The notes below the pieces were generated by a model, which was not told where the DNA came from, made no database searches, and worked only from the letters and a program-made list of their open reading frames with translations. A stretch of 64,000 nt of DNA, from NCBI RefSeq assembly GCF_030551255.1, contig NZ_CP130630.1, forward strand, positions 3,639,501-3,703,500, in the 5' to 3' direction. Source of the DNA: Streptomyces sp. NL15-2K (GTDB lineage Bacteria > Actinomycetota > Actinomycetes > Streptomycetales > Streptomycetaceae). The position numbers and the translations under genes were made by a program. Below, in pieces: positions 35,226 through 42,968 of this stretch. Position 1 is the first letter of the stretch. Every line of letters starts with the position of its first letter.

Positions 35226-35993
35226 ATGGGTGAGCCCGTCATATCGATGCGCGGTGTCCGCGCCGAACTGGGCTCACGCCCCGTCCTGCGCGGCATCGAC
35301 CTCACCGCCCACCGCGGTGAGGTCGTCGCGCTGCTCGGCGCGAACGGCTCGGGCAAGTCGACGGCCGTGCGCAGCCTCATCGGCCAAGTGCCGGTCAGCG
35401 CCGGCGAGATCGAGCTGTTCGGCACCCCCAGGCGCCGGTTCCGCGACTGGGCGCGCGTGGGCTACGTCCCGCAGCGCACCACCGCCGCGGGCGGCGTGCC
35501 CGCCACGGTGACGGAGGTCGTCTCCTCCGGCCGCCTGTCCCGCGCCCGCTTCGGCATGCTCCGCAAGGCGGACCACGAGGCCGTACGCCGCACTCTGGAG
35601 CTGGTGGGGATGGCCGACCGGGCGAAGGATTCTGTGAATGCGTTGTCGGGCGGCCAGCACCAGCGAGTGCTGATAGCCCGCGCCCTGGCCTCCGAACCCG
35701 AACTGCTGATCATGGACGAGCCGATGGCCGGCGTGGACCTGGCGAGCCAGGAGGTCCTCGCGCGCACCCTCAGGGACCAGGCGGCTTCCGGTACGACCGT
35801 CCTGCTCGTCCTGCACGAACTGGGCCCCCTGGAGCCCCTGATCAACCGCGCGATCGTGCTCCGCGACGGCTGCGTCGTACACGACGGCCCGCCCCCGAAG
35901 GCGGTCGGCCAGCACGCGCTGCCCGGCCACGACCACGTCCACCCGCACGCGGCTCACGACGCCGAACCGATCCGGACGGGACTGCTGAGCTGA
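35226..35993 (+). CDS. znuC: Zinc ABC transporter ATPase
   Basis: A 255-residue ABC ATPase. Seen: Walker A GANGSGKST near residue 38, Q-loop in VGYVPQRTTAAGG, signature NALSGGQHQRVLIARAL, Walker B ELLIMDEPMAGVD and H-loop VLHELG. A histidine-rich tail (GHDHVHPHAAHD) resembles zinc-binding extensions of ZnuC. It energises zinc import through ZnuB. ATG 35226 follows GGAGGACG. The TGA overlaps the znuB ATG (TGATG), so translation is coupled. It is expected to be repressed by Zur with zinc present. Confidence 0.95.
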   Translation: MGEPVISMRGVRAELGSRPVLRGIDLTAHRGEVVALLGANGSGKSTAVRSLIGQVPVSAGEIELFGTPRRRFRDWARVGYVPQRTTAAGGVPATVTEVVSSGRLSRARFGMLRKADHEAVRRTLELVGMADRAKDSVNALSGGQHQRVLIARALASEPELLIMDEPMAGVDLASQEVLARTLRDQAASGTTVLLVLHELGPLEPLINRAIVLRDGCVVHDGPPPKAVGQHALPGHDHVHPHAAHDAEPIRTGLLS

Positions 35994-36895
35994 TGGAAAT
36001 CCTCGACTACGCCTTCATGCAGCGGGCCCTGCTCGCCGCCGTCCTGGTCGGCATCACGGCCCCCGCGATCGGCATCTACCTCGTCCAGCGCCGCCAGGCC
36101 CTCATGGGCGACGGCATCGGCCACGTCGCGATGACCGGCGTCGGCCTCGGCTTCCTGCTCTCCTGGTCACCGGTGTGGATGGCCACGCTCGTGGCGGTCA
36201 TCGGCGCGGTCCTCATGGAGCTGATCCGCTGGTACGGCAAGACACGCGGCGACATCGCCCTCGCGATGCTCTTCTACGGCGGTATGGCCGGCGGCGTGAT
36301 GTTCATCAACCTCGCGCCGACGGGCTCGAACGCGAATCTGACGTCGTACCTCTTCGGCTCACTGTCGACGGTGTCCGAATCGGACGTCACGGCGATCTGC
36401 CTGTTGGCCGCCTTCGTGGTCCTGGTCACCCTCGGCCTGCGCCGCCAGCTGTTCGCGGTGAGCCAGGACGAGGAGTTCGCACGGGTCACGGGCCTGCCGG
36501 TGCGCGCGCTCAACCTCCTGACGGCGATCACGGCGGCGGTCACGGTGACGGTCGCGATGCGCGTGGTCGGCCTGCTGCTGGTGTCGGCCCTCATGGTGGT
36601 GCCGGTGGCGGCGGCCCAGCAGCTGAGCCGCAGCTTTGCGGCCACTTTCGCGATCGCGGTGGCGATCGGGGTCGGCGTGACGATCGGCGGGACCGTCACC
36701 TCGTATTACCAGGACGTGCCGCCCGGCGCGACGATCGTGCTCCTGACCATCGGGGCGTTCATCGTGCTGACCGCGCTGGCGGCCCCGCTGGCCCGGCGCC
36801 GCGCGCGGGCACGGACCGCCGCACACCCCACCGGGGACCCGGCGGAGTGTGCGATTCCAGCCACCCGGGAGGCCGAGGGCAAGGTCGGCGTCTGA
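35993..36895 (+). CDS. znuB: Zinc ABC transporter permease
   Basis: A 300-residue permease of the ABC-3 type with about eight or nine hydrophobic helices. Seen: N-terminal FMQRALLAAVLVGITAPAIG, the cytoplasmic loop RRQALMGDGIGHVAMTGVGLG, a second loop FAVSQDEEFARVTGLPVRAL that contacts the ATPase, and VVGLLLVSALMVVPVAAAQ. It forms the membrane channel of the zinc importer. It begins at the ATG overlapping the znuC stop. A polar C-terminal tail of about 35 residues is not conserved in the family. The intergenic gap to zur is 59 bases. Confidence 0.94.
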   Translation: MEILDYAFMQRALLAAVLVGITAPAIGIYLVQRRQALMGDGIGHVAMTGVGLGFLLSWSPVWMATLVAVIGAVLMELIRWYGKTRGDIALAMLFYGGMAGGVMFINLAPTGSNANLTSYLFGSLSTVSESDVTAICLLAAFVVLVTLGLRRQLFAVSQDEEFARVTGLPVRALNLLTAITAAVTVTVAMRVVGLLLVSALMVVPVAAAQQLSRSFAATFAIAVAIGVGVTIGGTVTSYYQDVPPGATIVLLTIGAFIVLTALAAPLARRRARARTAAHPTGDPAECAIPATREAEGKVGV

Positions 36896-36954
36896 CCGCC
36901 CACAGGCCGGGCTGGCACAATGGCCCGGCAAGCGCAGACGTGAGGAGGCAACCG

Positions 36955-37371
36955 GTGACGACCGCTGGACCGCCAGTGAAGGGCCGCGCGACCCGGCAGC
37001 GGGCCGCCGTGGCGGCGGCGCTCGACGAGGTCGACGAGTTCCGCAGTGCACAGGAACTGCACGACATGCTCAAGCACAAGGGCGATTCCGTCGGCCTGAC
37101 CACGGTCTACCGCACGCTTCAGTCCCTTGCCGACGCCGGCGAGGTCGATGTCCTGCGCACGTCCGACGGCGAGTCCGTCTACCGCCGCTGCTCGACGGGT
37201 GAACACCACCACCATCTGGTCTGCCGCATGTGCGGCAAGGCGGTCGAGGTCGAGGGCCCGGCGGTGGAGAAGTGGGCGGACGCGATCGCGGCGGAACACG
37301 GGTTCGTGAACGTGGCGCACACGGTGGAGATCTTCGGGACGTGCGTGGACTGCGCGGCGGCGTCGGCGTAG
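36955..37371 (+). CDS. zur: Zinc uptake regulator, Fur family
   Basis: A 138-residue repressor. Seen: N-terminal winged helix with TRQRAAVAAALDEVDEFRSAQELHDML and VGLTTVYRTLQSLADAGEVD, the regulatory His cluster EHHHHLVCRMCGK, and C-terminal CVDC; the two CxxC pairs form the structural zinc site. With zinc bound it represses znuACB and alternative ribosomal proteins by binding Zur boxes such as the one at 34225. The start is GTG 36955 with GAGGAGG 6 bases upstream. Location directly after znuB is typical of Streptomyces. Confidence 0.95.
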   Translation: MTTAGPPVKGRATRQRAAVAAALDEVDEFRSAQELHDMLKHKGDSVGLTTVYRTLQSLADAGEVDVLRTSDGESVYRRCSTGEHHHHLVCRMCGKAVEVEGPAVEKWADAIAAEHGFVNVAHTVEIFGTCVDCAAASA

Positions 37372-37480
37372 CTGCGGGCAGTCGTGCAGCTGGGGCGGCA
37401 CGGGTGGGCGCAGCGGCACTCGCCAGCGCCGGGTTGCGCGCCCACCCCCGCCCAGCAGCAACGCCGGGTCCGCTCCAGGG

Positions 37481-38314
37481 CTACTCCTGCTTGCCCTCCA
37501 TGGCCAGCAGCTCCTCGTTCGGAATCGCTCCCCCGAACCGCCGGTCCCGCGAAGCGAACTCCACGCACGCCCGCCACAGATCACGCCGATCGAAGTCCGG
37601 CCACAGCACGTTCTGGAAGACCATCTCGGCGTAGGCGCTCTGCCAGAGCAGGTAATTGGAGGTGCGCTGCTCGCCGCTGGGCCGGAGGAACAGGTCCACG
37701 TCCGGCATGTCGGGGTAGTAGAGGTACTTCGCGAAGGTCTTCTCCGTGACCTTGGACGGATCCAGCCGCCCGGCCCGTACATCCTCCGCCAACGCCTGCG
37801 CCGCGTCGGAGATCTCGGCCCGCCCGCCGTAGTTCATGCAGAAGTACAGGGTCAGCTTGTCGTTGCCCTGGGTCTGCTCCTGAGCGACCTGAAGCTCCTT
37901 GGCGACCGACTTCCACAACTTGGGCATCCGCCCCACCCACCGCACCCGGATCCCCAGCTGATCGAGCTGATCCCGGGTCTTACGGATGAAGTCACGGTTG
38001 AAGTTCATCAGGAAGCGCACCTCGTCCGGAGACCGCTTCCAGTTCTCGGTCGAGAAGGCGTACAGCGAGATCGCCCCCACGCCCATCTCGATCGCGCCCT
38101 GCAGCACGTCCAGCACCCGCTCGGCACCGACCTTGTGCCCCTCGGTACGCGGCAGCCCCCGCTCCTTCGCCCACCGCCCGTTCCCGTCCATGACGATCGC
38201 CACATGCTTCGGGATCAGCTCGCCGGGCAGCTTCGGCGCGCGGGCACCGGACGGGTGCGGCTCCGGCTTCTTGTACTCGCGGCGCTGGCGCCCCAGGAAC
38301 CCGCGTGTGGCCAT
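37481..38314 (-). CDS. uppS: Isoprenyl transferase (undecaprenyl diphosphate synthase)
   Basis: A 277-residue cis-prenyltransferase making the polyprenyl carrier for cell-wall synthesis. Seen: [20 protein letters not shown] with the catalytic Asp-Gly-Asn, [33 protein letters not shown], and C-terminal [20 protein letters not shown] plus [13 protein letters not shown] basic 30-residue N-terminal extension ([20 protein letters not shown]) is common in actinobacteria. The neighbouring recO is upstream on the same strand, with 63 bases between that hold a small tandem repeat, so the two may be co-transcribed. Confidence 0.95.
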   Translation of the reverse strand: MATRGFLGRQRREYKKPEPHPSGARAPKLPGELIPKHVAIVMDGNGRWAKERGLPRTEGHKVGAERVLDVLQGAIEMGVGAISLYAFSTENWKRSPDEVRFLMNFNRDFIRKTRDQLDQLGIRVRWVGRMPKLWKSVAKELQVAQEQTQGNDKLTLYFCMNYGGRAEISDAAQALAEDVRAGRLDPSKVTEKTFAKYLYYPDMPDVDLFLRPSGEQRTSNYLLWQSAYAEMVFQNVLWPDFDRRDLWRACVEFASRDRRFGGAIPNEELLAMEGKQE

Positions 38315-38340
38315 GTGCTTCTCGTCTCCCTAAGCCTGTG

Positions 38341-38388
38341 CTTTGGCGCTTGTTTCTCAGCGCTTGTTTCTCAGCGCTTATTTCTCTA
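38341..38388. repeat. 15-bp tandem repeat between recO and uppS
   Basis: Three imperfect units of about 15 bp (GCGCTTGTTTCTCA, GCGCTTGTTTCTCA, GCGCTTATTTCTCT) span the end of recO. The T-rich composition is atypical for the window. On the minus strand the run reads AAACAAGCGC and could bear on recO-uppS read-through. Function is unknown. Confidence 0.6.
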
Positions 38389-39124
38389 CGTACCGAAGTG
38401 AGCGCAGCCCGCGCTCCAGATGCCAGTGCAGGTACGCGGACACCAGCCCGCTCCCTTCCCGGACGTACCGCGGCTCGCAAGCGTCCGCGGTCTCCCAGTC
38501 TCCCGTAAGCAGCGCGCCGAGGAGTTCCAGGGCCTGCGGCGACGGTACGACACTCCCCGCCACCCTGCAGTCCACACAGACGGACCCCCCGGACGCCACC
38601 GAGAAGAACCGGTTCGGCCCGGGCATGCCGCACTTCGCGCAGTCGGTGAAGGTGGGCGCGTAGCCGTTCACGGCGAGCGAGCGGAGGAGAAAGGCATCGA
38701 GGATGAGGTGCGGCGCGTGCTCGCCCCGGGCGAGCGTCCGCAGGGCGCCGACGAGCAGCAGATACTGCTGCACCGCCGGCTCGCCCTCGTGGTCGGTGAA
38801 CCGCTCGGCGGTCTCCAGCATGGCCGTCCCGGCGGTGTACCGCGCGTAGTCGGCGACGATCCCACCCCCGTACGGCGCGATGGTCTCGCTCTGCGTACAC
38901 AGCGGCAGCCCGCGCCCGATCAGCTCGCTCCCCCGCGCGAAGAACTGCACGTCCACGTGCGAGAAGGGTTCGAGCCGCGCCCCGAACTTCGACTTGGTCC
39001 GGCGCACGCCCCTGGCCACGGCCCGTACCCGGCCGTGCCCGCGCGTGAGCAGCGTGATGATCCGGTCCGCCTCACCCAGCTTCTGGGTGCGCAGCACGAT
39101 GCCGTCGTCGCGGAACAGACTCAT
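38378..39124 (-). CDS. recO: DNA repair protein RecO
   Basis: A 248-residue recombination mediator that loads RecA with RecF/RecR. Seen: N-terminal OB fold beginning SLFRDDGIVLRTQKLGEADR and LTRGHGRVRAVARGVRRTKS, a helical middle, and a zinc ribbon CAKCGMPGPNRFFS... with CVDCRV. These are normal for RecO. I chose ATG 39124, because the upstream GTG (39142) has no ribosome site and the longer form is not typical. The C-terminal codons overlap the 15-bp repeat that precedes uppS. The gene belongs to the conserved recO-uppS block next to zur. Confidence 0.94.
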   Translation of the reverse strand: MSLFRDDGIVLRTQKLGEADRIITLLTRGHGRVRAVARGVRRTKSKFGARLEPFSHVDVQFFARGSELIGRGLPLCTQSETIAPYGGGIVADYARYTAGTAMLETAERFTDHEGEPAVQQYLLLVGALRTLARGEHAPHLILDAFLLRSLAVNGYAPTFTDCAKCGMPGPNRFFSVASGGSVCVDCRVAGSVVPSPQALELLGALLTGDWETADACEPRYVREGSGLVSAYLHWHLERGLRSLRYVEK

Positions 39125-39161
39125 GGGCCCATTCTCGCCCACGGCAGGTGTGCGTCGTGTG

Positions 39162-39206
39162 TCGAGTGCTTCGACTGCGGTTCATTCGAGTGCTTCGACT
39201 GCGGTT
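39162..39206. repeat. 21-bp direct repeat upstream of recO
   Basis: A 21-bp sequence beginning TCGAGTGCTTCGACTGCGG occurs twice (39162-39182 and 39186-39206), separated by 3 bases. Each copy contains the near-palindrome CGAGTGCTTCG. It lies between the recO start and the stop of the small gene at 39207, in the likely recO promoter region. Confidence 0.8.
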
Positions 39207-39422
39207 TCAAGGAACCTCACCTCGGCTGCGGGCGTTGGCGTACGCCGTCGCCGCGCTGAGCCGCTCGGCAGGGGTGGCCAGACGCACGGCCCCGGGATCG
39301 GCGTCCCACTCGCGCCCGCCGCCGTACGGTCTCAGCTGCACGTACGGCCCCACGTGCCCCATGACGATCCCGACCCTCCCGGTACGGGTATCCACGACAT
39401 ACGAACCCACCGGCGGTTTCAT
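39207..39422 (-). CDS. Small hypothetical protein (71 aa)
   Basis: A 71-residue protein beginning MKPPVGSYVVDTRTGRVGIV. Seen: a small beta-rich pattern (VGSYVVDTRTGRVGIVMGHVG then YVQLRPYGGGREWDADP) and a short helical tail (AERLSAATAYANARS). I recognise such proteins as frequent neighbours of XRE/DUF397 pairs in Streptomyces but know no function. The start ATG overlaps the stop of the upstream small gene (ATGA), so the two are coupled. The pair is divergent from the XRE gene, with about 114 bases between. Confidence 0.75.
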   Translation of the reverse strand: MKPPVGSYVVDTRTGRVGIVMGHVGPYVQLRPYGGGREWDADPGAVRLATPAERLSAATAYANARSRGEVP

Positions 39423-39625
39423 CGCAGCACCGCCGCGAGTCGCTGCGCGGTCTCGACGGAACACCGCCCCAATTCGACGAGTGGACACGGTGCCTCCCGC
39501 GCAAGACTCACCGGGTCGAGCCCGAGTGAGGGCAGAATAATTCCGGCTTTCCTGAGTGCCGCGCGCAATTCTTTCACCGTGTCCTCCGCTTCTTCGACGC
39601 AGAGCGCCGAGTGCTGTGCCTCCAC
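39419..39625 (-). CDS. Small hypothetical protein (68 aa)
   Basis: A 68-residue protein. Seen: a first half EAQHSALCVEEAEDTVKELR, probably helical, then KAGIILPSLGLDPVSLA and a C-terminal VELGRCSVETAQRLAAVL. I chose GTG 39625 because GGGGAG precedes it by about 5 bases; the open frame runs further to 39682 without a ribosome site. It is translationally coupled with the 71-residue gene by a 4-base overlap. Position beside the XRE/DUF397 pair suggests a role in the same regulatory module. The function is unknown. Confidence 0.7.
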   Translation of the reverse strand: MEAQHSALCVEEAEDTVKELRAALRKAGIILPSLGLDPVSLAREAPCPLVELGRCSVETAQRLAAVLR

Positions 39626-39739
39626 CGTGCTCCCCTTCTTCCCGGGTTTCACTCTTCGTGTCCCTACAGTGCCTCTCCGCAACTACACTCGGCAGGAGTC
39701 TGTGCACTACAAATGCGGGTCAGTGCAAGGAGGTTGGTC

Positions 39740-40573
39740 GTGGCCAACGGTTCACGACAGGCGGCTTGGGAGTTCTTCGGGACGGAGTTGAAGCGGCGGC
39801 GGGAGGACGCGGGGATCACTCAAGTAGGGCTGGGGGAGCGGGTCTTCGTTTCCGGTGGGTATATCGGGCAGTTCGAACAGGCCATTCGCAAACCGCAGTT
39901 GGATGTGGCTCAGCGGATTGATGAGGTGCTACAAACCGACGGTATTTTCGAGCGGTTGTGGCTGAAGCTCATCAAAGAACAGCGGTACACGGATTACTTC
40001 GCTCACGCGGCCGAGCTGGAGCGGCTGGCGACGAGCATCTTCGAGTGGGCGCCCGCTGTTGTCCCAGGCCTGCTCCAGACGCCCGAGTATGCCCGTGCGA
40101 TCTACCTGGCAAGCAACCCTCTCGCCACGGAGGAATACCTCGAGGAGATGGTCGGTCTCCGTATGGAGCGTGCCCAGATCCTCAAGGACGCTACACGGCC
40201 GGTGTATTGGGTGGTCCTGCATGAGACGGTGCTGCGTGTCCCGGTCGGCTCGCCTGCCGTGATGGCCCAGCAGCTCGAGCACATCGCAGCCCTGGTGCGC
40301 AACCGCAAGCTGCTGGTGCAGGTGCTTTCGTTCTCTGCCGGGGCACATCCGCAGATGGGCAAGCTGTTGAGGCTCATGGAGTTCGAAGACGCGCCGCCAA
40401 CCGTCTATACAGAGGGGGTGTTTTCAGGGACCCTGCTGGATGATCCGGCCGTAGTGAAGCGGACACAGGCGAATTACGATCATCTCAGGGCCGCCGCACT
40501 GTCACTGGAGGCGTCCCTGGGCCTGATCGAATCGGCGGCGGAGGACTACAGACGATGCAGGGGTACGACCTGA
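39740..40573 (+). CDS. XRE-family regulator with DUF5753 domain (Scr1/WhiJ-like)
   Basis: A 277-residue regulator. Seen: helix-turn-helix at about residues 10-65 (FFGTELKRRREDAGITQVGL and GYIGQFEQAIRKPQLDVAQR), then a DUF5753 domain with APAVVPGLLQTPEYARAIY, LRMERAQIL and LVQVLSFSAGAHPQMGKL. Family knowledge: regulators of this form (WhiJ, Scr1) are found in dozens of copies per Streptomyces genome, paired with a DUF397 protein, and influence development or antibiotic production. The start is GTG 39740 with AAGGAGG 5 bases upstream. The DUF397 gene overlaps its 3' end by 19 bases. Confidence 0.92.
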   Translation: MANGSRQAAWEFFGTELKRRREDAGITQVGLGERVFVSGGYIGQFEQAIRKPQLDVAQRIDEVLQTDGIFERLWLKLIKEQRYTDYFAHAAELERLATSIFEWAPAVVPGLLQTPEYARAIYLASNPLATEEYLEEMVGLRMERAQILKDATRPVYWVVLHETVLRVPVGSPAVMAQQLEHIAALVRNRKLLVQVLSFSAGAHPQMGKLLRLMEFEDAPPTVYTEGVFSGTLLDDPAVVKRTQANYDHLRAAALSLEASLGLIESAAEDYRRCRGTT

Positions 40574-40869
40574 CCAACGCTCGCTGGCGCAAGAGCACCT
40601 ACAGCGGCGGCAGCGACGGCGAGGAGTGCGTCGAGGTCGCGTACGACTTCCCGGGCGCCGCCCGCTGGCGCAAGAGCACGTACAGCGACGGCAACGGGGG
40701 CGACTGCGTCGAGGTAGCCGACGGAGTCCCCGGCGTAGTCCCGGTCCGCGACAGCAAGGTGCCCGGCGGTTCTGCTCTGCTCATCGGGTCGGCCGCCTGG
40801 ACGGAGTTCATCGGCACCGTCGGGGCCACTCGCTTCTTGGCCAGTGTCGTGCTTCCGCGACCCGAGTAA
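40555..40869 (+). CDS. Tandem DUF397 protein, 3' end within a repeat
   Basis: A 104-residue protein. Seen: the DUF397 core ARWRKSTYSGG...ECVEVAYDFPGA occurs at about residues 9-34 and again as ARWRKSTYSDGNGGDCVEVA at about 36-55, followed by VPVRDSKVPGG and TEFIGTV. Most DUF397 proteins are about 60-90 residues with one copy. From about residue 89 (GATRFLASVVLPRPE) the coding DNA is the beginning of the large inverted repeat, since the same bases recur inverted near 41715-41755. The native C-terminus therefore seems to have been replaced. The start ATG lies inside the XRE gene. It probably acts as the partner or antagonist of the XRE protein, as proposed for Scr2/BldB-like relatives. Confidence 0.85.
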   Translation: MQGYDLTNARWRKSTYSGGSDGEECVEVAYDFPGAARWRKSTYSDGNGGDCVEVADGVPGVVPVRDSKVPGGSALLIGSAAWTEFIGTVGATRFLASVVLPRPE

Positions 40870-41755
40870 AGGGCGCTCCGCGTCGCCTTCGGCGATCGGC
40901 CTACGGCCGACCCTTGACTCGGCTCGCTCCAGCACGGGGAAGAGGCGAGCGAGCGGCCCGGAAAGACGGGTGCCCAGGTCCGCCAGTCCCTTGGGTCGGT
41001 TGGGGGGGTGAGCCAGGGTTCGGGGGCGCACTCGCGCCTCGCCAGCACGCCGGGTGGGCTTGGCGGCGAGCGGTGAGTGGGTGGCTGGGGACGCGCTGGC
41101 CGAGTGGCGGCACGCCGGGTCGGCTCAGCGGCGTGCGGTGAGTGGGCGGCTGAGGGCGCACCGGCCGAGTGGCCGCACGCCGGGGCGGCTTGGCGACCGG
41201 CGGCCCGAGGGTGGCTGGGGACGCGCCGGCCGGATGGCGGCACGCCGGGTCGGCTCAGCGGCGTGCGGTGAGTCGCTCAGCCGGTCCGGTGTCTCCCCGC
41301 CCACGCCCCCGCCGACGCGCACGCCGCCACCATCACGTCCCCACCCACTCATCGCAAGCCGCCAAGCCCACCCGGCGTGCCGCCACTCAGCCGGTGCGGC
41401 CCAGCCCCAGGCGCGGACGGGCCGATCGCCGCTGAGCCGTCCCGGCGTGCCCCCACCCAGGCAGCGCGCCCCCAACCACCCACTCACCGCTCGCCGCCAA
41501 GCCGACCCGGCGTGCTGGCGAGACGCGACCGCGCCCCCTGAACCCCGGCCCACCCCCCCAACCAACCCAAGGGACCCCCACCTGGGCCACCCATCCCTCC
41601 GGGCCGCCCGCTCGCTTCTCACCCGTGCTGGAGCGAGCCGAGTCAAGGGTCGGCCGCAGGCCGATCGCCGAAGGCGACGCGGAGCGACAGCGGAGCGCCC
41701 TTTACTCGGGTCGCGGAAGCACGACACTGCCAAAGAAGCGGGCGGCCCCACGGCC
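40821..41755. repeat. Giant imperfect inverted repeat, about 935 bp
   Basis: Two arms of roughly 430 bp (40821-~41260 and ~41320-41755) match in opposite orientation at about 80-85% by eye, with small indels. Matching landmarks include GTGTCGTGCTTCCGCGACCC with its complement at 41708-41727, AGTAAAGGGCGCTCCG, and TTGACTCGGCTCGCTCCAGC. Inside the left arm, 65-bp units begin at 41045, 41110, 41175 and 41240 (each starting GCACGCCGGG). Inside the right arm, inverted units end at 41380, 41450 and 41515. 65 is not a multiple of three, so the open frames here are not convincing genes. The element starts within the DUF397 gene. I see no transposase. Confidence 0.85.
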
Positions 41756-41839
41756 AACCTGCAAACGCCGGTGGGACAGCCGGCCTCCAGGGTGCGGCTG
41801 TGGTGGGCAAGGTGCCCGCATCAAGGCGGCCGGCGCCCC

Positions 41840-42214
41840 TCAGCGAGCCCGCGCCCGCCTCTGCCGCGCCTCGGTCGCATCACGGAACGCGCCCAGCGCG
41901 GCCCGGCGGCGGCGCAGATCCGCGATGTCTGCGTCCATCCGCTCCAGGTGCGCGGTCATCGTCCGCAGTACCTCCGGGCAGGGCTCGATCCCCGGCCCGG
42001 CGTCGGTGGCGCACGGCAGCATCTCGCGGATGGCGTCGGTGGTCAGCCCGGCCGCCAGCATGCCTCGGATGCGGGCGACGATGTACGGGGCGTCGGGCGC
42101 GTACACGCGGTATCCGCTGCTGTCGCGGTCGGGGCACAGCAGGCCCTGCTCCTCGTAGTACCGCAGCAGCCGGGCCACCACTCCAGTCCGCCGTGACAGC
42201 TCGCCTATCAGCAC
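41840..42214 (-). CDS. MerR-family regulator
   Basis: A 124-residue regulator. Seen: MerR winged helix MLIGELSRRTGVVARLLRYY, EEQGLLCPDRDSSGYRVY, then a coiled dimerisation helix (MTAHLERMDADIADLRRRRA). The C-terminus is short, with one conspicuous cysteine pair region (LPCATDAGPGIEPCPEVL), as in small multi-ligand or redox/metal-responsive MerR proteins. The start is GTG 42214 with GAGGAG upstream. It is divergent from an alpha/beta hydrolase-LLM operon with 64 bases between, where a classic MerR operator lies. The ligand is unknown. The gene starts and ends just beyond the giant inverted repeat. Confidence 0.92.
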   Translation of the reverse strand: MLIGELSRRTGVVARLLRYYEEQGLLCPDRDSSGYRVYAPDAPYIVARIRGMLAAGLTTDAIREMLPCATDAGPGIEPCPEVLRTMTAHLERMDADIADLRRRRAALGAFRDATEARQRRARAR

Positions 42215-42239
42215 CGATTCTCCTCACCACGCCTGGGAC

Positions 42240-42268
42240 TTGACCTTCACACCGGTGTGATGGGTCAA
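42240..42268. promoter_or_regulatory. MerR-type operator/promoter
   Basis: A nested palindrome: TTGACC (42240-42245) and GGTCAA (42263-42268) flank the perfect 14-bp dyad TCACACCGGTGTGA (42247-42260). TTGACC can serve as the -35 of the hydrolase gene, with the dyad filling the spacer, the standard geometry for MerR activation by DNA untwisting. The -10 is not clear. The same symmetry could serve the MerR gene in the other direction. Confidence 0.75.
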
Positions 42269-42278
42269 CGTACGAGGC

Positions 42279-42968
42279 ATGCGCGATTCATTCCCCGCCC
42301 TCGCCACCACCGTCACCGGAACCGGCCCAGGACTGCTGCTCGCCCACGGAGCCACCGGCAGCATCGAAGACAACTTCGCCCCGGTTCTGCCCGCCCTCGC
42401 CGCCGCCCACACCGTCGTCGCCCCGGACTACCCCGGCTCGGGTCGCACCCCGGTCGCCGCCGCCCCACTGGACCTCGACGAGCTCACGGACGCTGTCGTC
42501 GACTCCGCCGTACGGCGCGGCGTCGGGCGGTTCGCGGTGCTCGGCTTCTCGCTCGGCACGCTGGTGGCGGTGCGCGCCGCCGTACGCCATCCCGAGCGGG
42601 TGACCGCGCTCGTACTGACCGCCGGGTTCGCGCGGCCCGACGACCATGTGCTCGGCCTCCTCCCCGGCTGGCGGGCCGAGGTGCCACCCCCACTCCACCC
42701 GCACATCGACCTGATCCCCTCCCTCGACACCACCGGTGACCTGGCCGAAGTCTCCGCCCCCACGCTGGTCGTCGCGACGACCGCCGACAGCATGGTCCTG
42801 CCTGCCGGCTCCCGCGCCTTGGCGGCCGGGATCCGGGGCGCGCGGTACACGGAGATCGACAGCGACCATGTGGTCATGGTCGAGCGGTCGGAGGAGTGGT
42901 TGAAGCCCGTCCTCGACTTTCTCCACTTCCTTTCGCTTTCGGAAGGGAAGGACGGTGAGGGGGAGTGA
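42279..42968 (+). CDS. Alpha/beta hydrolase
   Basis: A 229-residue hydrolase. Seen: oxyanion segment LLAHGATGSIEDNF, PDYPGSGRTP, nucleophile elbow VLGFSLGTLVAVRAA (Ser about 91), Asp region LVVATTADSMVLP and His in EIDSDHVVMVERSEEW. No signal peptide is visible, so it is cytoplasmic. The substrate is unknown. The start is ATG 42279 with ACGAGG upstream. The TGA overlaps the GTG of the following LLM oxidoreductase (GTGA). With the divergent MerR gene and the shared operator, the three genes form a local inducible module. Confidence 0.9.
   Translation: MRDSFPALATTVTGTGPGLLLAHGATGSIEDNFAPVLPALAAAHTVVAPDYPGSGRTPVAAAPLDLDELTDAVVDSAVRRGVGRFAVLGFSLGTLVAVRAAVRHPERVTALVLTAGFARPDDHVLGLLPGWRAEVPPPLHPHIDLIPSLDTTGDLAEVSAPTLVVATTADSMVLPAGSRALAAGIRGARYTEIDSDHVVMVERSEEWLKPVLDFLHFLSLSEGKDGEGE

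Noticed and set aside
41054..42196. A 380-codon plus-strand frame with RHAGSAQRRA-type repeats (and a minus counterpart at 41125-41757)
   Set aside because: It is within the giant inverted repeat, where units are 65 bp and shift frame each time, and extends into the MerR gene antisense. No ribosome site, no known domain.
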